21,138 bases of DNA, taken from NCBI GenBank assembly GCA_900756715.1, contig CAAELC010000150.1:1-21138 (forward strand). Reading direction: 5' to 3'. This document shows positions 1 through 6,085 of this stretch, one piece after another. Under the pieces are notes generated by a model. That model was not told where the DNA came from and made no database searches. It saw only the letters and a list, made by a program, of their open reading frames with translations. Source of the stretch: an uncultured Oscillospiraceae bacterium. GTDB taxonomy: Bacteria > Bacillota > Clostridia > Oscillospirales > Oscillospiraceae. The stretch's first letter is position 1; each line of letters opens with the position of its first letter. Position numbers and translations under genes: made by a program.

Positions 1-3
1 GCC

Positions 4-312
4 TTACAGCTTGATTTCGATTTCCACACCGGCGGGCAGATCCAGAGCCATCAGTGCCTCCACCGTCTTGGGGTTGGAGTTGGTGATGTCGATCAGGCGC
101 TTGTGGGTGCGGCGCTCAAACTGCTCGCGGCTGTCCTTGTACTTGTGGGTAGCACGCAGGATGGTGACGATCTCCTTCTTGGTGGGCAGAGGGATGGGGC
201 CGGACACGGTGGCGCCGTTGCGCTTGGCGGTCTCGACAATCTTCTCTGCGCTCTGGTCGATGACCTGATGGTCATAGGCCTTCAGACGAATGCGAATCAT
301 TTCTTTTGCCAT
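4..312 (-). CDS. rpsJ: 30S ribosomal protein S10
   Basis: S10 of the small ribosomal subunit (102 aa, the normal bacterial length). It belongs to the 30S head and is also the NusE partner of NusB in antitermination. The family pattern is clear: IRIRLKAYDH near the N-terminus, GPIPLPTKKE around residues 38-47, and a C-terminal half with RRTHKRLIDI. The ATG at 312 has a GGAGGA Shine-Dalgarno about 10 nt upstream. S10 is normally the first gene of the large ribosomal protein operon. The strong promoter and long leader upstream agree with that, and the operon would continue leftwards out of the window (rplC expected, not seen). Identity is nearly certain. Confidence 0.98.
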   Translation of the reverse strand: MAKEMIRIRLKAYDHQVIDQSAEKIVETAKRNGATVSGPIPLPTKKEIVTILRATHKYKDSREQFERRTHKRLIDITNSNPKTVEALMALDLPAGVEIEIKL

Positions 313-600
313 TTGGTCAGTTCCTCCATTTTCGTACGGTTTGTTTTCTGCGATCCAGCTTGCCGTACGGCGGGAAAATTCTTATACGCTGTACCGTGCG
401 TATCATTCAGGCTCATAAGAAACACCGGCGCAGAATCCGGCCGGTGTTCTTCTGGCGCAGCGATCTACGCTGGCGTACAGAATCTTCTCAGCCGCCCGAT
501 TAACGGACATACTCCCCGAAAGTTACCTCCTTGCGGAGCAATCTCCCGGTTCATCGCATTTGTAAACGCCTCCGGGTGTGCAGCACCCTTCACACGCGTA
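313..600 (-). promoter_or_regulatory. Long 5' leader of rpsJ with attenuator-like hairpin
   Basis: From the predicted start near 600 to the rpsJ ATG there are about 288 nt without an obvious gene. A strong hairpin lies at 417-451 (12 bp with one bulge, arms of the AAGAACACCGGC type, 10-nt loop), followed on the minus strand by only a short T stretch. Closer to the gene, two copies of CCGTACG flank a loop just before the Shine-Dalgarno and could pair. A 35-codon reading frame (510 to 403, ATG TCC GTT...) runs through the first hairpin; a GGAGG lies 15 nt before its ATG, which is rather far. Autoregulated leaders are usual for S10 operons, but this one does not match a leader I can name. Confidence 0.5.
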
Positions 601-607
601 CCTGCTA

Positions 608-636
608 ATGATATACGAAAATCCCCTTGTTGTCAA
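608..636 (-). promoter_or_regulatory. Sigma-A promoter of rpsJ, -35 inside an inverted repeat
   Basis: On the minus strand TTGACA (631-636), a 17-nt spacer and TATCAT (608-613) form a near-consensus housekeeping promoter. The -35 overlaps the centre of a dyad with 11-bp arms (619-629 and 634-644, core CCCCTTG/CAAGGGG) and a 4-nt loop. The transcription start should fall near 600. Confidence 0.85.
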
Positions 637-644
637 GGGGATTT
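619..644 (-). terminator. Hairpin after the XRE gene, probable terminator
   Basis: An 11-bp perfect inverted repeat with a TTGT/ACAA loop lies about 50 nt after the stop of the minus-strand XRE gene. It is followed on that strand by TTTTCG, so it can act as a weak intrinsic terminator. It also carries the rpsJ -35 hexamer, so one element may end one transcript and start the next. It could instead be an operator. Confidence 0.5.
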
Positions 645-696
645 CTCCGATTTTTCTAAAACTTTCTCAGTTTTTTGTGCGTACCGTCAAAATTCT

Positions 697-1047
697 TCAG
701 TGCGGCTGGTCCAGTCCCTCCGGGACCCTCTCCAGATCCTTGACCAAGAGCAAAATATGCCCCGCCACCTCCGGCCGCAATCGACTCAGATCCGCTTGTA
801 GTGTATACTCCCGCCCCAACAAATAATCTGTCGTGACGGCAAACAGATCCGCTATGCGAATCAGCATATCAATCGAAGGCTGTATATTTCCATTTTCCCA
901 GTTAGAGACTGCCTGCTTCGAGACACTCAGCTTCTTTGCCAGAGAAACCTGGGTGTACCCCTGCTGCATCCGCAAATCGTGTATCCGTTCGCTTAGTATA
1001 GTTCTCCCTCCCACATAGTAAATTATAGCAATACTATTATCAAACAT
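697..1047 (-). CDS. XRE-family helix-turn-helix regulator
   Basis: Small DNA-binding protein of the Cro/CI (XRE) type. The helix-turn-helix spans roughly residues 19-75 of the longest frame: LSERIHDLRMQQGYTQ, then LAKKLSVSKQAVSNWENG (recognition helix), then PSIDMLIRIADLFAVTTDYLLG. A short acidic and hydrophobic tail of about 35 aa follows, with no second recognisable domain. The gene is divergent from the 1110-2001 cassette and is its likely repressor (inference). The start is uncertain. ATG 1047 has no Shine-Dalgarno and lies upstream of the best -10 (TATAAT, 1022-1027). The only good Shine-Dalgarno (GGGAGGGAG) sits 4-7 nt before an ATA codon at 999, exactly where family members begin (xLSERI). 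The protein is probably near 100 aa. Confidence 0.9.
   Translation of the reverse strand: MFDNSIAIIYYVGGRTILSERIHDLRMQQGYTQVSLAKKLSVSKQAVSNWENGNIQPSIDMLIRIADLFAVTTDYLLGREYTLQADLSRLRPEVAGHILLLVKDLERVPEGLDQPH
1022..1027 (-). promoter_or_regulatory. Probable -10 element of the XRE gene
   Basis: A perfect TATAAT lies on the minus strand here, about 20 nt before the GGGAGGGAG ribosome site. No good -35 is found 16-18 nt upstream, so the promoter may be weak or activator-dependent. It places the mRNA start inside the reading frame counted from ATG 1047, which argues against that start codon. Confidence 0.45.
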
Positions 1048-1050
1048 AGC

Positions 1051-1079
1051 TTGACTTTTAATAAATACTTTAGTATATT
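1051..1079 (+). promoter_or_regulatory. Promoter of the Cys-rich cassette with candidate operator
   Basis: TTGACT (1051-1056), a 17-nt spacer and TATATT (1074-1079) form a good sigma-A promoter for the rightward cassette. A short palindrome ATACT-TT-AGTAT (1065-1076) lies between the hexamers and overlaps the -10. Further half-sites are AGTAT at 995-999 and ATACT at 1031-1035, near the start of the divergent XRE gene. This is the usual arrangement for an XRE repressor controlling itself and its neighbour; the operator role is inferred. Confidence 0.65.
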
Positions 1080-1109
1080 TATAATTGACAATAACAGGAG
1101 GTGCTTTTT

Positions 1110-1544
1110 ATGTCGTATCACACCAAAGATTTCCATGGAGAAGCCCACGCCCCCTTCCGTTGCTCTGACAGTGCATCGGATACGCTCCAGTTTCTGACCC
1201 AAAGTCTGCCCGGCGCGTTTCAGAAGAAGAACATCCCCGCCAAAGTCTACACAGACACTGTGAAGAGCGGTGGTTTGTTTGGTAGTTCTGTTCCCATGCT
1301 GGTAATTTCCCACCCGAATCCCCCGTCCCACTATTTTGACATTGGCATTGTGATCAACGGTCAGGCTCTCTCTTTCCCCCTGCTGGGTTATTCTGCGGAA
1401 AACACCCGCGCAAATAAGAAAGCCGTCGCCACGGGTCTCAAATCTCTGCTCACTCCCTCAGCCGATGAGTTCGCGCTGCAGGAGGAGGAGCTTTGGGAGC
1501 GAGATGTCATCGAAACCATTCTGAGTCTTTACGATTTTCATTAA
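1110..1544 (+). CDS. Protein of unknown function, first gene of cassette
   Basis: A 144-aa protein that I do not recognise. The ATG at 1110 follows AGGAGG with normal spacing; the GTG at 1101 is part of that ribosome site and is not the start. The sequence is soluble-looking with no signal peptide or membrane helix. It begins MSYHTKDFHGEAHAPFRC; a central hydrophobic segment (VPMLVISHPNPPSHYFDIGIVINGQ in part) looks like beta strands, and the C-terminus is helical and acidic (ADEFALQEEELWERDVIETI). It is the promoter-proximal gene of four rightward genes, and its stop at 1544 is only 14 nt before the next start, so an operon is likely. Base composition is lower in GC than the flanking housekeeping genes, which suggests acquisition. 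Confidence 0.8.
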   Translation: MSYHTKDFHGEAHAPFRCSDSASDTLQFLTQSLPGAFQKKNIPAKVYTDTVKSGGLFGSSVPMLVISHPNPPSHYFDIGIVINGQALSFPLLGYSAENTRANKKAVATGLKSLLTPSADEFALQEEELWERDVIETILSLYDFH

Positions 1545-1558
1545 GGAGGAGTTATTTT

Positions 1559-1705
1559 ATGTGTATTCCCTTTGAAAAACGCCGCCGCTTCCGCAGTCGT
1601 TTTCTCTGCCGAGCCGTCGCTTGCTGCCGCTGCATGGGCACCGGTCGTATGTATGACGGGAGCATCTGTTACCACTGTCAGGGCACAGGTATCGAACCGG
1701 ACTGA
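1559..1705 (+). CDS. Small protein with two CxxCxGxG zinc motifs (DnaJ-like)
   Basis: A 48-aa basic protein. After a start rich in Arg and Lys (FEKRRRFRSRF) it has CCRCMGTGR at about 22-30 and CYHCQGTG at about 37-44. These are two CxxCxGxG motifs, the signature of the zinc centre in the middle of DnaJ and of many stand-alone zinc knuckles. Two such motifs normally make one zinc site. No J-domain is present, so it is not a chaperone of the DnaJ type. The ATG at 1559 is preceded by AAGGAGGAG, an excellent ribosome site. It lies 14 nt after the previous gene and 19 nt before the next. Its function is unknown; nucleic-acid or protein binding is possible. Confidence 0.75.
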   Translation: MCIPFEKRRRFRSRFLCRAVACCRCMGTGRMYDGSICYHCQGTGIEPD

Positions 1706-1724
1706 TTCCTTGAAAGGAGAGCCT

Positions 1725-1880
1725 ATGAGCGATAAGTGCGACTACTCCATGGAAAAATATGGCGACCACTATTGCGCCATTAAGAAAGAGCGCATCAGCT
1801 ACGATCAATATCAGGATTTTTGCAAGCGGGATAACCGAGAAAGCTGTCCTATTTACCGATATTGGAAGGAGACTCGCTGA
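1725..1880 (+). CDS. Small Cys-rich protein of unknown function
   Basis: A 51-aa protein, MSDKCDYSMEKYGDHYC at its start, with cysteines at positions 5, 17, 33 and 41 and many Tyr and charged residues. The four Cys are not in CxxC pairs, but the spacing would allow one metal site or disulphides. A GAAAGGAGA ribosome site precedes the ATG at 1725. The stop at 1880 is one base before the start of the next gene, so the two are probably translationally coupled. I do not recognise the family. Being the third gene of a compact four-gene unit with good ribosome sites is the main reason to believe it is real. Confidence 0.7.
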   Translation: MSDKCDYSMEKYGDHYCAIKKERISYDQYQDFCKRDNRESCPIYRYWKETR

Positions 1881-1881
1881 T

Positions 1882-2001
1882 ATGGATAAAAAGATATGTC
1901 CTCATTGTGGCTTTTGGGGACATCTGGTCACCAAAAGCGGAAACATGGCAACCTACTGCTGTGAACGGTGCCACAAGTTTTTCAAGGTTTCCGTTGAATA
2001 A
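1882..2001 (+). CDS. Tiny zinc-ribbon protein
   Basis: A 39-aa protein with two Cys pairs: CPHCG at residues 6-10 and CCERCHKFF around 27-35. A CxxC...CxxC layout separated by about 18 residues is a minimal zinc ribbon. The ATG at 1882 starts one base after the previous stop and uses GGAAGGAGA located in the end of that gene. It is the last gene of the cassette and is followed by a strong terminator. Zinc ribbons of this size often bind RNA, DNA or polymerase subunits, but nothing here shows the partner. Confidence 0.7.
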   Translation: MDKKICPHCGFWGHLVTKSGNMATYCCERCHKFFKVSVE

Positions 2002-2013
2002 GCTACAGAAAAA

Positions 2014-2045
2014 CCGGGCGTGGAATTTCCACGCCCGGCTTTATT
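2014..2045. terminator. Bidirectional terminator between cassette and proS
   Basis: A 10-bp GC-rich perfect hairpin (arms 2014-2023 and 2029-2038, CCGGGCGTGG) has a 5-nt loop. On the plus strand it is followed by CTTTATTATA; on the minus strand by a TTTTT run. It can end both the rightward cassette and the leftward proS transcript. Confidence 0.85.
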
Positions 2046-2058
2046 ATACTCTCTCGTT

Positions 2059-3498
2059 TTAGTACGCCACGCCCCAGTAAATGTCCGTGGTGCATTCCTT
2101 TCCGCACACCGGGCACTTGCCCACGGTGCCGGACTGCTTCAGCGGCATGCAGCGGCTGGACACGCCGGCTTTTTCCTTCATAGCCAGCTCACACTCCAGA
2201 CTGCCGCACCATTTGGTCCGGGCGAAGCCGCCCTTGCCCTGCGCCATCTCCCTGACCTCCTCCCAGGAGGTAAAGTCAAAGGTGTTGTCTTCCAGATTCT
2301 TCTCTGCCATGGCGTACAGGTTATCATGAACCTCCCGCAGCAGGCGCTTGACCTCGTCCTCCAGTTCCGCCAGCGGCACAAAAGTCTTTTCGCCGGTATC
2401 GCGGCGGGCAATGCAGCACTGCTCCTTTTCCATGTCCTTGGGCCCGATTTCCACCCGCAGAGGCACGCCCTTCATCTCATACTGGGCGAACTTCCACCCG
2501 GCAGACTGATCGCTGTCGTCCATCTTCACCCGCAGGCCAATCGCCTCCAGCCGGTCACGCAACGCGGCGGCGGCGTTCAGAACGCCGGGTTTGTGCTGGG
2601 CAATCGGCAGCACCACTATCTGAATGGGCGCAATGGCCGGCGGCAGCACCAGACCGTTGTTGTCGGAATGGGTCATGATGCAGGCGCCGATAAGCCGCGT
2701 GGTGCTGCCCCAGGAGGTCTGGAAGGGATACTGCAGCTTGTTGTCCCGCCCCGTGAAGGTTACATCGTAAGCCCGGGAGAACTTGTCCCCGAAATAATGG
2801 CTGGTGCCGGACTGCAGCGCCTTATGGTCCTTCATCATAGCCTCAATGGTATAGGTCGCCTCGGCCCCGGCAAACTTTTCCTTGTCGGTCTTGCGGCCCT
2901 TCACCACCGGCATAGCCAGTGCATCCCGGCAGAAGTCGGCATAGCAGTTGAGCTGCTGCTCCGTCTCGGCGATGGCCTCCTCAGCCGTCTCGTGGATGGT
3001 GTGGCCCTCCTGCCACCAGAATTCCCGGCTGCGCAGGAAGGGACGGGTGGTCTTTTCCCAGCGGATCACAGAGCACCACTGATTATACAGCATCGGCAGT
3101 TCCCGATAGCTCTGCAATATGTTGTGCCAGTGGTCGCAGAACATGGTCTCGGAGGTGGGCCGGAAGGCCAGGCGCTCCTCCAGCTTCTCGCTGCCGCCGT
3201 GGGTGACCCAGGCCACCTCCGGGGCAAACCCTTCTACCAGTTCTCCCTCTTTTTTCAGCAGACTCTCGGGAATCAGCACCGGCATAGCCACATTCACATG
3301 GCCGGTCTTCTTGAACATTCCGTCCATAATGCGCTGGATATTCTCCCAGATGGCATAGCCATAGGGGCGCAGAATCATAAAGCCCTTCACGGAGGCATAG
3401 TCTACCAATTCCGCCTTCAGGCAGATGTCAGTATACCACTTGGCGAAGTCCACCTCCATAGGGGTGATGGCTTCCACATTTCTCTGGTCTTTAGCCAT
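2059..3498 (-). CDS. proS: Prolyl-tRNA synthetase, archaeal/eukaryotic type
   Basis: Class II aminoacyl-tRNA synthetase that charges tRNA-Pro with proline in the cytoplasm. At 479 aa it is the short archaeal/eukaryotic-like form, not the bacterial form of about 570 aa with an INS editing domain between motifs 2 and 3. Visible marks are the start DFAKWYTDICLKAELVDY, the motif 2 region RWEKTTRPFLRSREFWWQEG, the tRNA/ATP pocket FRPTSET, an anticodon domain after about residue 285, and a C-terminal zinc-type domain with CPVCGKEC ending in YWGVAY, the conserved terminal Tyr. The ATG at 3498 has GGAG upstream and its own strong promoter follows the asparaginase gene. Lacking INS, it would depend on a separate deacylase for editing; one lies two genes upstream. 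Confidence 0.97.
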   Translation of the reverse strand: MAKDQRNVEAITPMEVDFAKWYTDICLKAELVDYASVKGFMILRPYGYAIWENIQRIMDGMFKKTGHVNVAMPVLIPESLLKKEGELVEGFAPEVAWVTHGGSEKLEERLAFRPTSETMFCDHWHNILQSYRELPMLYNQWCSVIRWEKTTRPFLRSREFWWQEGHTIHETAEEAIAETEQQLNCYADFCRDALAMPVVKGRKTDKEKFAGAEATYTIEAMMKDHKALQSGTSHYFGDKFSRAYDVTFTGRDNKLQYPFQTSWGSTTRLIGACIMTHSDNNGLVLPPAIAPIQIVVLPIAQHKPGVLNAAAALRDRLEAIGLRVKMDDSDQSAGWKFAQYEMKGVPLRVEIGPKDMEKEQCCIARRDTGEKTFVPLAELEDEVKRLLREVHDNLYAMAEKNLEDNTFDFTSWEEVREMAQGKGGFARTKWCGSLECELAMKEKAGVSSRCMPLKQSGTVGKCPVCGKECTTDIYWGVAY

Positions 3499-3548
3499 GA
3501 TTTATCTCCATTCTTCTATTTCAGTTTGGAATTGTTTCCTGAATTTAT

Positions 3549-3577
3549 ATTGTATCGTTGCCTCCGGAAATTGTCAA
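3549..3577 (-). promoter_or_regulatory. Sigma-A promoter of proS
   Basis: TTGACA (3572-3577), a 17-nt spacer and TACAAT (3549-3554) on the minus strand lie about 10 nt after the asparaginase stop. proS therefore has its own start with a leader of about 45 nt, too short for a T-box riboswitch. Confidence 0.85.
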
Positions 3578-3586
3578 TAGCCACCC

Positions 3587-4582
3587 TCAGCTCTGCGTCA
3601 GTATATCCCACACCACCGGGCGGTTGAACAATTCCCGCACCCGCTCAAATTCCCGGGTCTGTCCCAGAATCCACATCAGCTTGCAAACTGCCGCCTCCGT
3701 GGTCATGTCGAAGGCCTCCAGAAGATGCAGCGTGCTTTTCAGGTGTCCGCCTACATGATACACCGACAGGTCGCTGCCCTCATTGGGCACCTGCGTGGTC
3801 ATGACCACGATTTTTCCCTGCTCCACCGCCCGCTGCACTATGGGGTAGAACTCGTGGCCTTCATACTCCGGCAAACCTCCTACGCCAAATCCTTCCACAA
3901 CGATGCCGTCATACTGCTCCATCATAAACTCCACCAATTCCCGCTTGGTGCCGGGAATCAGCTTGAGAAGCCCCACATTTTCACACAGGGTGTCATAGAA
4001 AACCGGCCGCGGCAGGCTTTCCGTGCGGATATATTGCAGCAGCCGCTGATCCTGCAAAACCGCCAGATCAGGATAGTTCACGCTGGAAAATGCCTGAAAA
4101 CTTTTGGAAAAAGTCTTGCGGGCCCGGGTGCCCAGAATCACCTTCCCGTTGAACACAATCTGCACCCCGCCGCATCCCCGGCAGGCATAGAGAAACGCGT
4201 CCGTCAGGTTGCGTTTGGAGTCCGTTCCGTCAAACCAGATGGGCTTTTGCGCCCCGGTTAAGACAATGGGCTTTGCACTGCCCTGCACCAGGTAGCTCAG
4301 CGCCGCCGCGGTGTAGGCCATGGTGTCGGTGCCGTGGCTGATGACGAAGCCGTCGTAATCATCGTAACTATTCCGCAGGGTGTCCACCACACCCAGCCAG
4401 TTTTCCGGCCGGATGTTGGTGCTGTCCAGGCTGTACAGCTGGATGCAGTCCACATGGCAGATTTTTCCGATGTCCGGGATAAAATCCAGCAGCTGTCGGG
4501 TGTTCAGTTCCGGGGCCAGCCCCTCCGGCGTCATCTCTGAGGCAATGGTTCCGCCGGTGCCGATCATGAGGATCTTTTTCAT
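3587..4582 (-). CDS. ansA: Type I L-asparaginase
   Basis: Hydrolyses L-asparagine to aspartate and ammonia. The 331-aa protein has no signal peptide, as expected for the cytoplasmic type I enzyme. The first catalytic triad element is TGGTIAS at 9-15 (nucleophile Thr12), the substrate-binding DST is at 53-55, and HGTDTM at 83-88 supplies the second catalytic Thr85-Asp86. A Lys follows in LTGAQKP near 113. The start ATG at 4582 has GGAG and sits 9 nt after the end of the YbaK-family gene, whose TAA overlaps the ribosome site region, so the two are surely co-transcribed. Asparaginase-like proteins also include archaeal GatD, but no GatE-type gene is near. Its link to proline-tRNA genes is unclear. 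Confidence 0.93.
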   Translation of the reverse strand: MKKILMIGTGGTIASEMTPEGLAPELNTRQLLDFIPDIGKICHVDCIQLYSLDSTNIRPENWLGVVDTLRNSYDDYDGFVISHGTDTMAYTAAALSYLVQGSAKPIVLTGAQKPIWFDGTDSKRNLTDAFLYACRGCGGVQIVFNGKVILGTRARKTFSKSFQAFSSVNYPDLAVLQDQRLLQYIRTESLPRPVFYDTLCENVGLLKLIPGTKRELVEFMMEQYDGIVVEGFGVGGLPEYEGHEFYPIVQRAVEQGKIVVMTTQVPNEGSDLSVYHVGGHLKSTLHLLEAFDMTTEAAVCKLMWILGQTREFERVRELFNRPVVWDILTQS

Positions 4583-4591
4583 AGCATCTCC

Positions 4592-5107
4592 TTACAGGTC
4601 CTGTTTCTGCGCCTCCTGGCTCCGGTCTTCCTCCTGCCAGCCCTTGCACAGGTCAACCCACTGCACAAAGCTTTCGCCGCAGCAGTGCTCCAACTCATCG
4701 CAGGTCAGTTCGATGGCAGAGGCCGCGCTGCCCACCGCAGGAAACACCGTGTCAAACCGCCGCAGGGACTCGTCCAGATAGGTCTTCACATCCGCCGGCA
4801 GCGCAAAGGGGCACACACCGCCCACCGCATGGCCGATACGCTCTGCCGCCTCGTCATGGGTCAGCATCTTGGCCTTGGTGTGAAAGAAATGCTTGTACTT
4901 GCTGTTGTCCACCTTGGCATCCCCCGCCGCCACAATCAGGATGGGGGCATCATCCACCTTAAAACTCAGGGTTTTGGCAATGCGTGCCGGCTCCACGCCC
5001 ACGGCCACCGCCGCCAGCTCCACCGTCGCGCTGGACACATCAAACTCCCTGATCCGATCCGCCACACCATAAGGCTTTAAATATTCTCTCACTTTTTCTA
5101 CAGACAT
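4592..5107 (-). CDS. YbaK/EbsC-family aminoacyl-tRNA deacylase
   Basis: Free-standing editing-type domain (171 aa) of the INS superfamily, whose members hydrolyse mischarged aminoacyl-tRNAs such as Cys-tRNA-Pro or Ala-tRNA-Pro. Family marks are the VELAAVAVGVEPARIAKTL segment (about 29-47) with the conserved Lys in KTL, ILIVAAGDAKVD near 56-67, and GHAVGGVCPFALP near 92-104, which forms the substrate pocket. The C-terminus after about 155 is charged and probably disordered. It lies in one transcript with the asparaginase, and proS follows. Because this ProRS type has no internal editing domain, a trans-editing role for tRNA-Pro is attractive (inference). Which amino acid it removes (YbaK, ProXp-ala or another type) cannot be read from sequence alone. 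Confidence 0.9.
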   Translation of the reverse strand: MSVEKVREYLKPYGVADRIREFDVSSATVELAAVAVGVEPARIAKTLSFKVDDAPILIVAAGDAKVDNSKYKHFFHTKAKMLTHDEAAERIGHAVGGVCPFALPADVKTYLDESLRRFDTVFPAVGSAASAIELTCDELEHCCGESFVQWVDLCKGWQEEDRSQEAQKQDL

Positions 5108-5200
5108 CGTTTTTCTCTCACTTTCTTCTATCCGCGTGTCCTCAGGGGCGCATTCTCCACCGCTCGGTGCACGCTGCTTTCACAGCATTTTCTCCGGTTT

Positions 5201-5977
5201 TCACCGTATGTCTATCCGCTCCACGCCGATGCATCGTCCGCTTTCGCTGTCCAGCGTGAAAACAGCCCCCTGCATCCGGCATGGGCCCTCTGCCGGGCGA
5301 AACCGTCCCGGCAGTCCCCCCAAAAAGAACTCCACCGACTGCTCCGGCCGGATGCCCAGTACCGACTCCACCGGCCCGGTCATTCCCAGATCGGTGATAT
5401 ATCCCGTTCCCTTGGGATAGACCCGCTCGTCGGCGGTAGGCACATGGGTGTGGGTGCCCCACAGGGCGCTGACCCGTCCGTCCAGATAGTACCCCATGGC
5501 CAGCTTCTCGCTGGTAGCCTGTGCATGGAAATCAACCACCACCAGTTCCGGCCTGTCCGCTGCCTTCAGCAGTCTGTCCGCCGTGGTGAAGGGGTTCTCC
5601 GCATTAAAATCCAGGTCACACCGGCCGATCAGGTTCATCACCCCAATGCGTATTCTTCCGCATTCATACACGCCCCAACCCCGGCCCGGCGCGCGGCCCG
5701 TGTAGTTGGCTGGCCGCAGAATATAGGGGTTTTCATCCAGATACCCCCCGATCTGAGTCTTTCCAAAGGTGTGGTTTCCCAGCGTAACCACATCCGCCCC
5801 GGCAGCAAAAAGGCCATCGGCCTGCTGGGGCAGCAGGCCGTTTCCCGCCGCATTCTCTCCGTTAACCACGGCAAAATGAATTCCCCGCTCCCGCTTCACC
5901 CGGCGCAGATGCCGTTCGACGCAGCGGACTCCTTCCTCGCCGCACACATCTCCCACAGCCAAGATACGATACTCCAC
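5201..5977 (-). CDS. ymdB: YmdB-family metallophosphoesterase
   Basis: Calcineurin-like phosphodiesterase of the TIGR00282/YmdB family (258 aa, typical length). The Bacillus protein hydrolyses 2',3'-cyclic nucleotides and influences biofilm versus motility choice and RNase activity. The metal ligands are present: D10 in AVGDVCG, E41/N42 in VNGEN, N68/H69 in GNHTFG, H151 in DFHAQATSEK, H176 and H178 in GTHTHVPTAD. Two outer positions differ from what I recall as usual (GNHTWD, DFHAEATSEK), but no ligand is lost. The GTG at 5977 is chosen because GGAAGGAGA stands before it and MEYRILAVGD is the normal family start. It is followed at 93 nt by the YbaK gene with no terminator in between. Confidence 0.93.
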   Translation of the reverse strand: MEYRILAVGDVCGEEGVRCVERHLRRVKRERGIHFAVVNGENAAGNGLLPQQADGLFAAGADVVTLGNHTFGKTQIGGYLDENPYILRPANYTGRAPGRGWGVYECGRIRIGVMNLIGRCDLDFNAENPFTTADRLLKAADRPELVVVDFHAQATSEKLAMGYYLDGRVSALWGTHTHVPTADERVYPKGTGYITDLGMTGPVESVLGIRPEQSVEFFLGGLPGRFRPAEGPCRMQGAVFTLDSESGRCIGVERIDIR

Positions 5978-6041
5978 TGCGTTTCTCCTTCCAGAATTTC
6001 ATTCTTCGCCCAGCCCGCCGCATGTAGGCAGAGCAGAACCG

Positions 6042-6066
6042 GCGGAAGCAGCCGTGCCGCTTCCGC
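6042..6066 (-). other. Intercistronic hairpin between radC and ymdB
   Basis: Arms GCGGAAGC and GCTTCCGC (8 bp, 9-nt loop) lie in the 108-nt gap between the radC stop and the ymdB start. There is no T-run, so it is not an intrinsic terminator; it may be an mRNA stabilising or processing element. Confidence 0.35.
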
Positions 6067-6085
6067 AGATGTAAGTATACCCAAT

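Noticed and set aside
3499..3586. T-box riboswitch before proS
   Set aside because: The leader is only about 45 nt from the predicted start and has no T-box sequence or terminator.
2020..3627. A 535-codon open frame on the plus strand
   Set aside because: It is antisense to proS over its whole length, His/Leu/Gly-rich with no family pattern, and starts inside the bidirectional terminator. The minus-strand ProRS is unambiguous.
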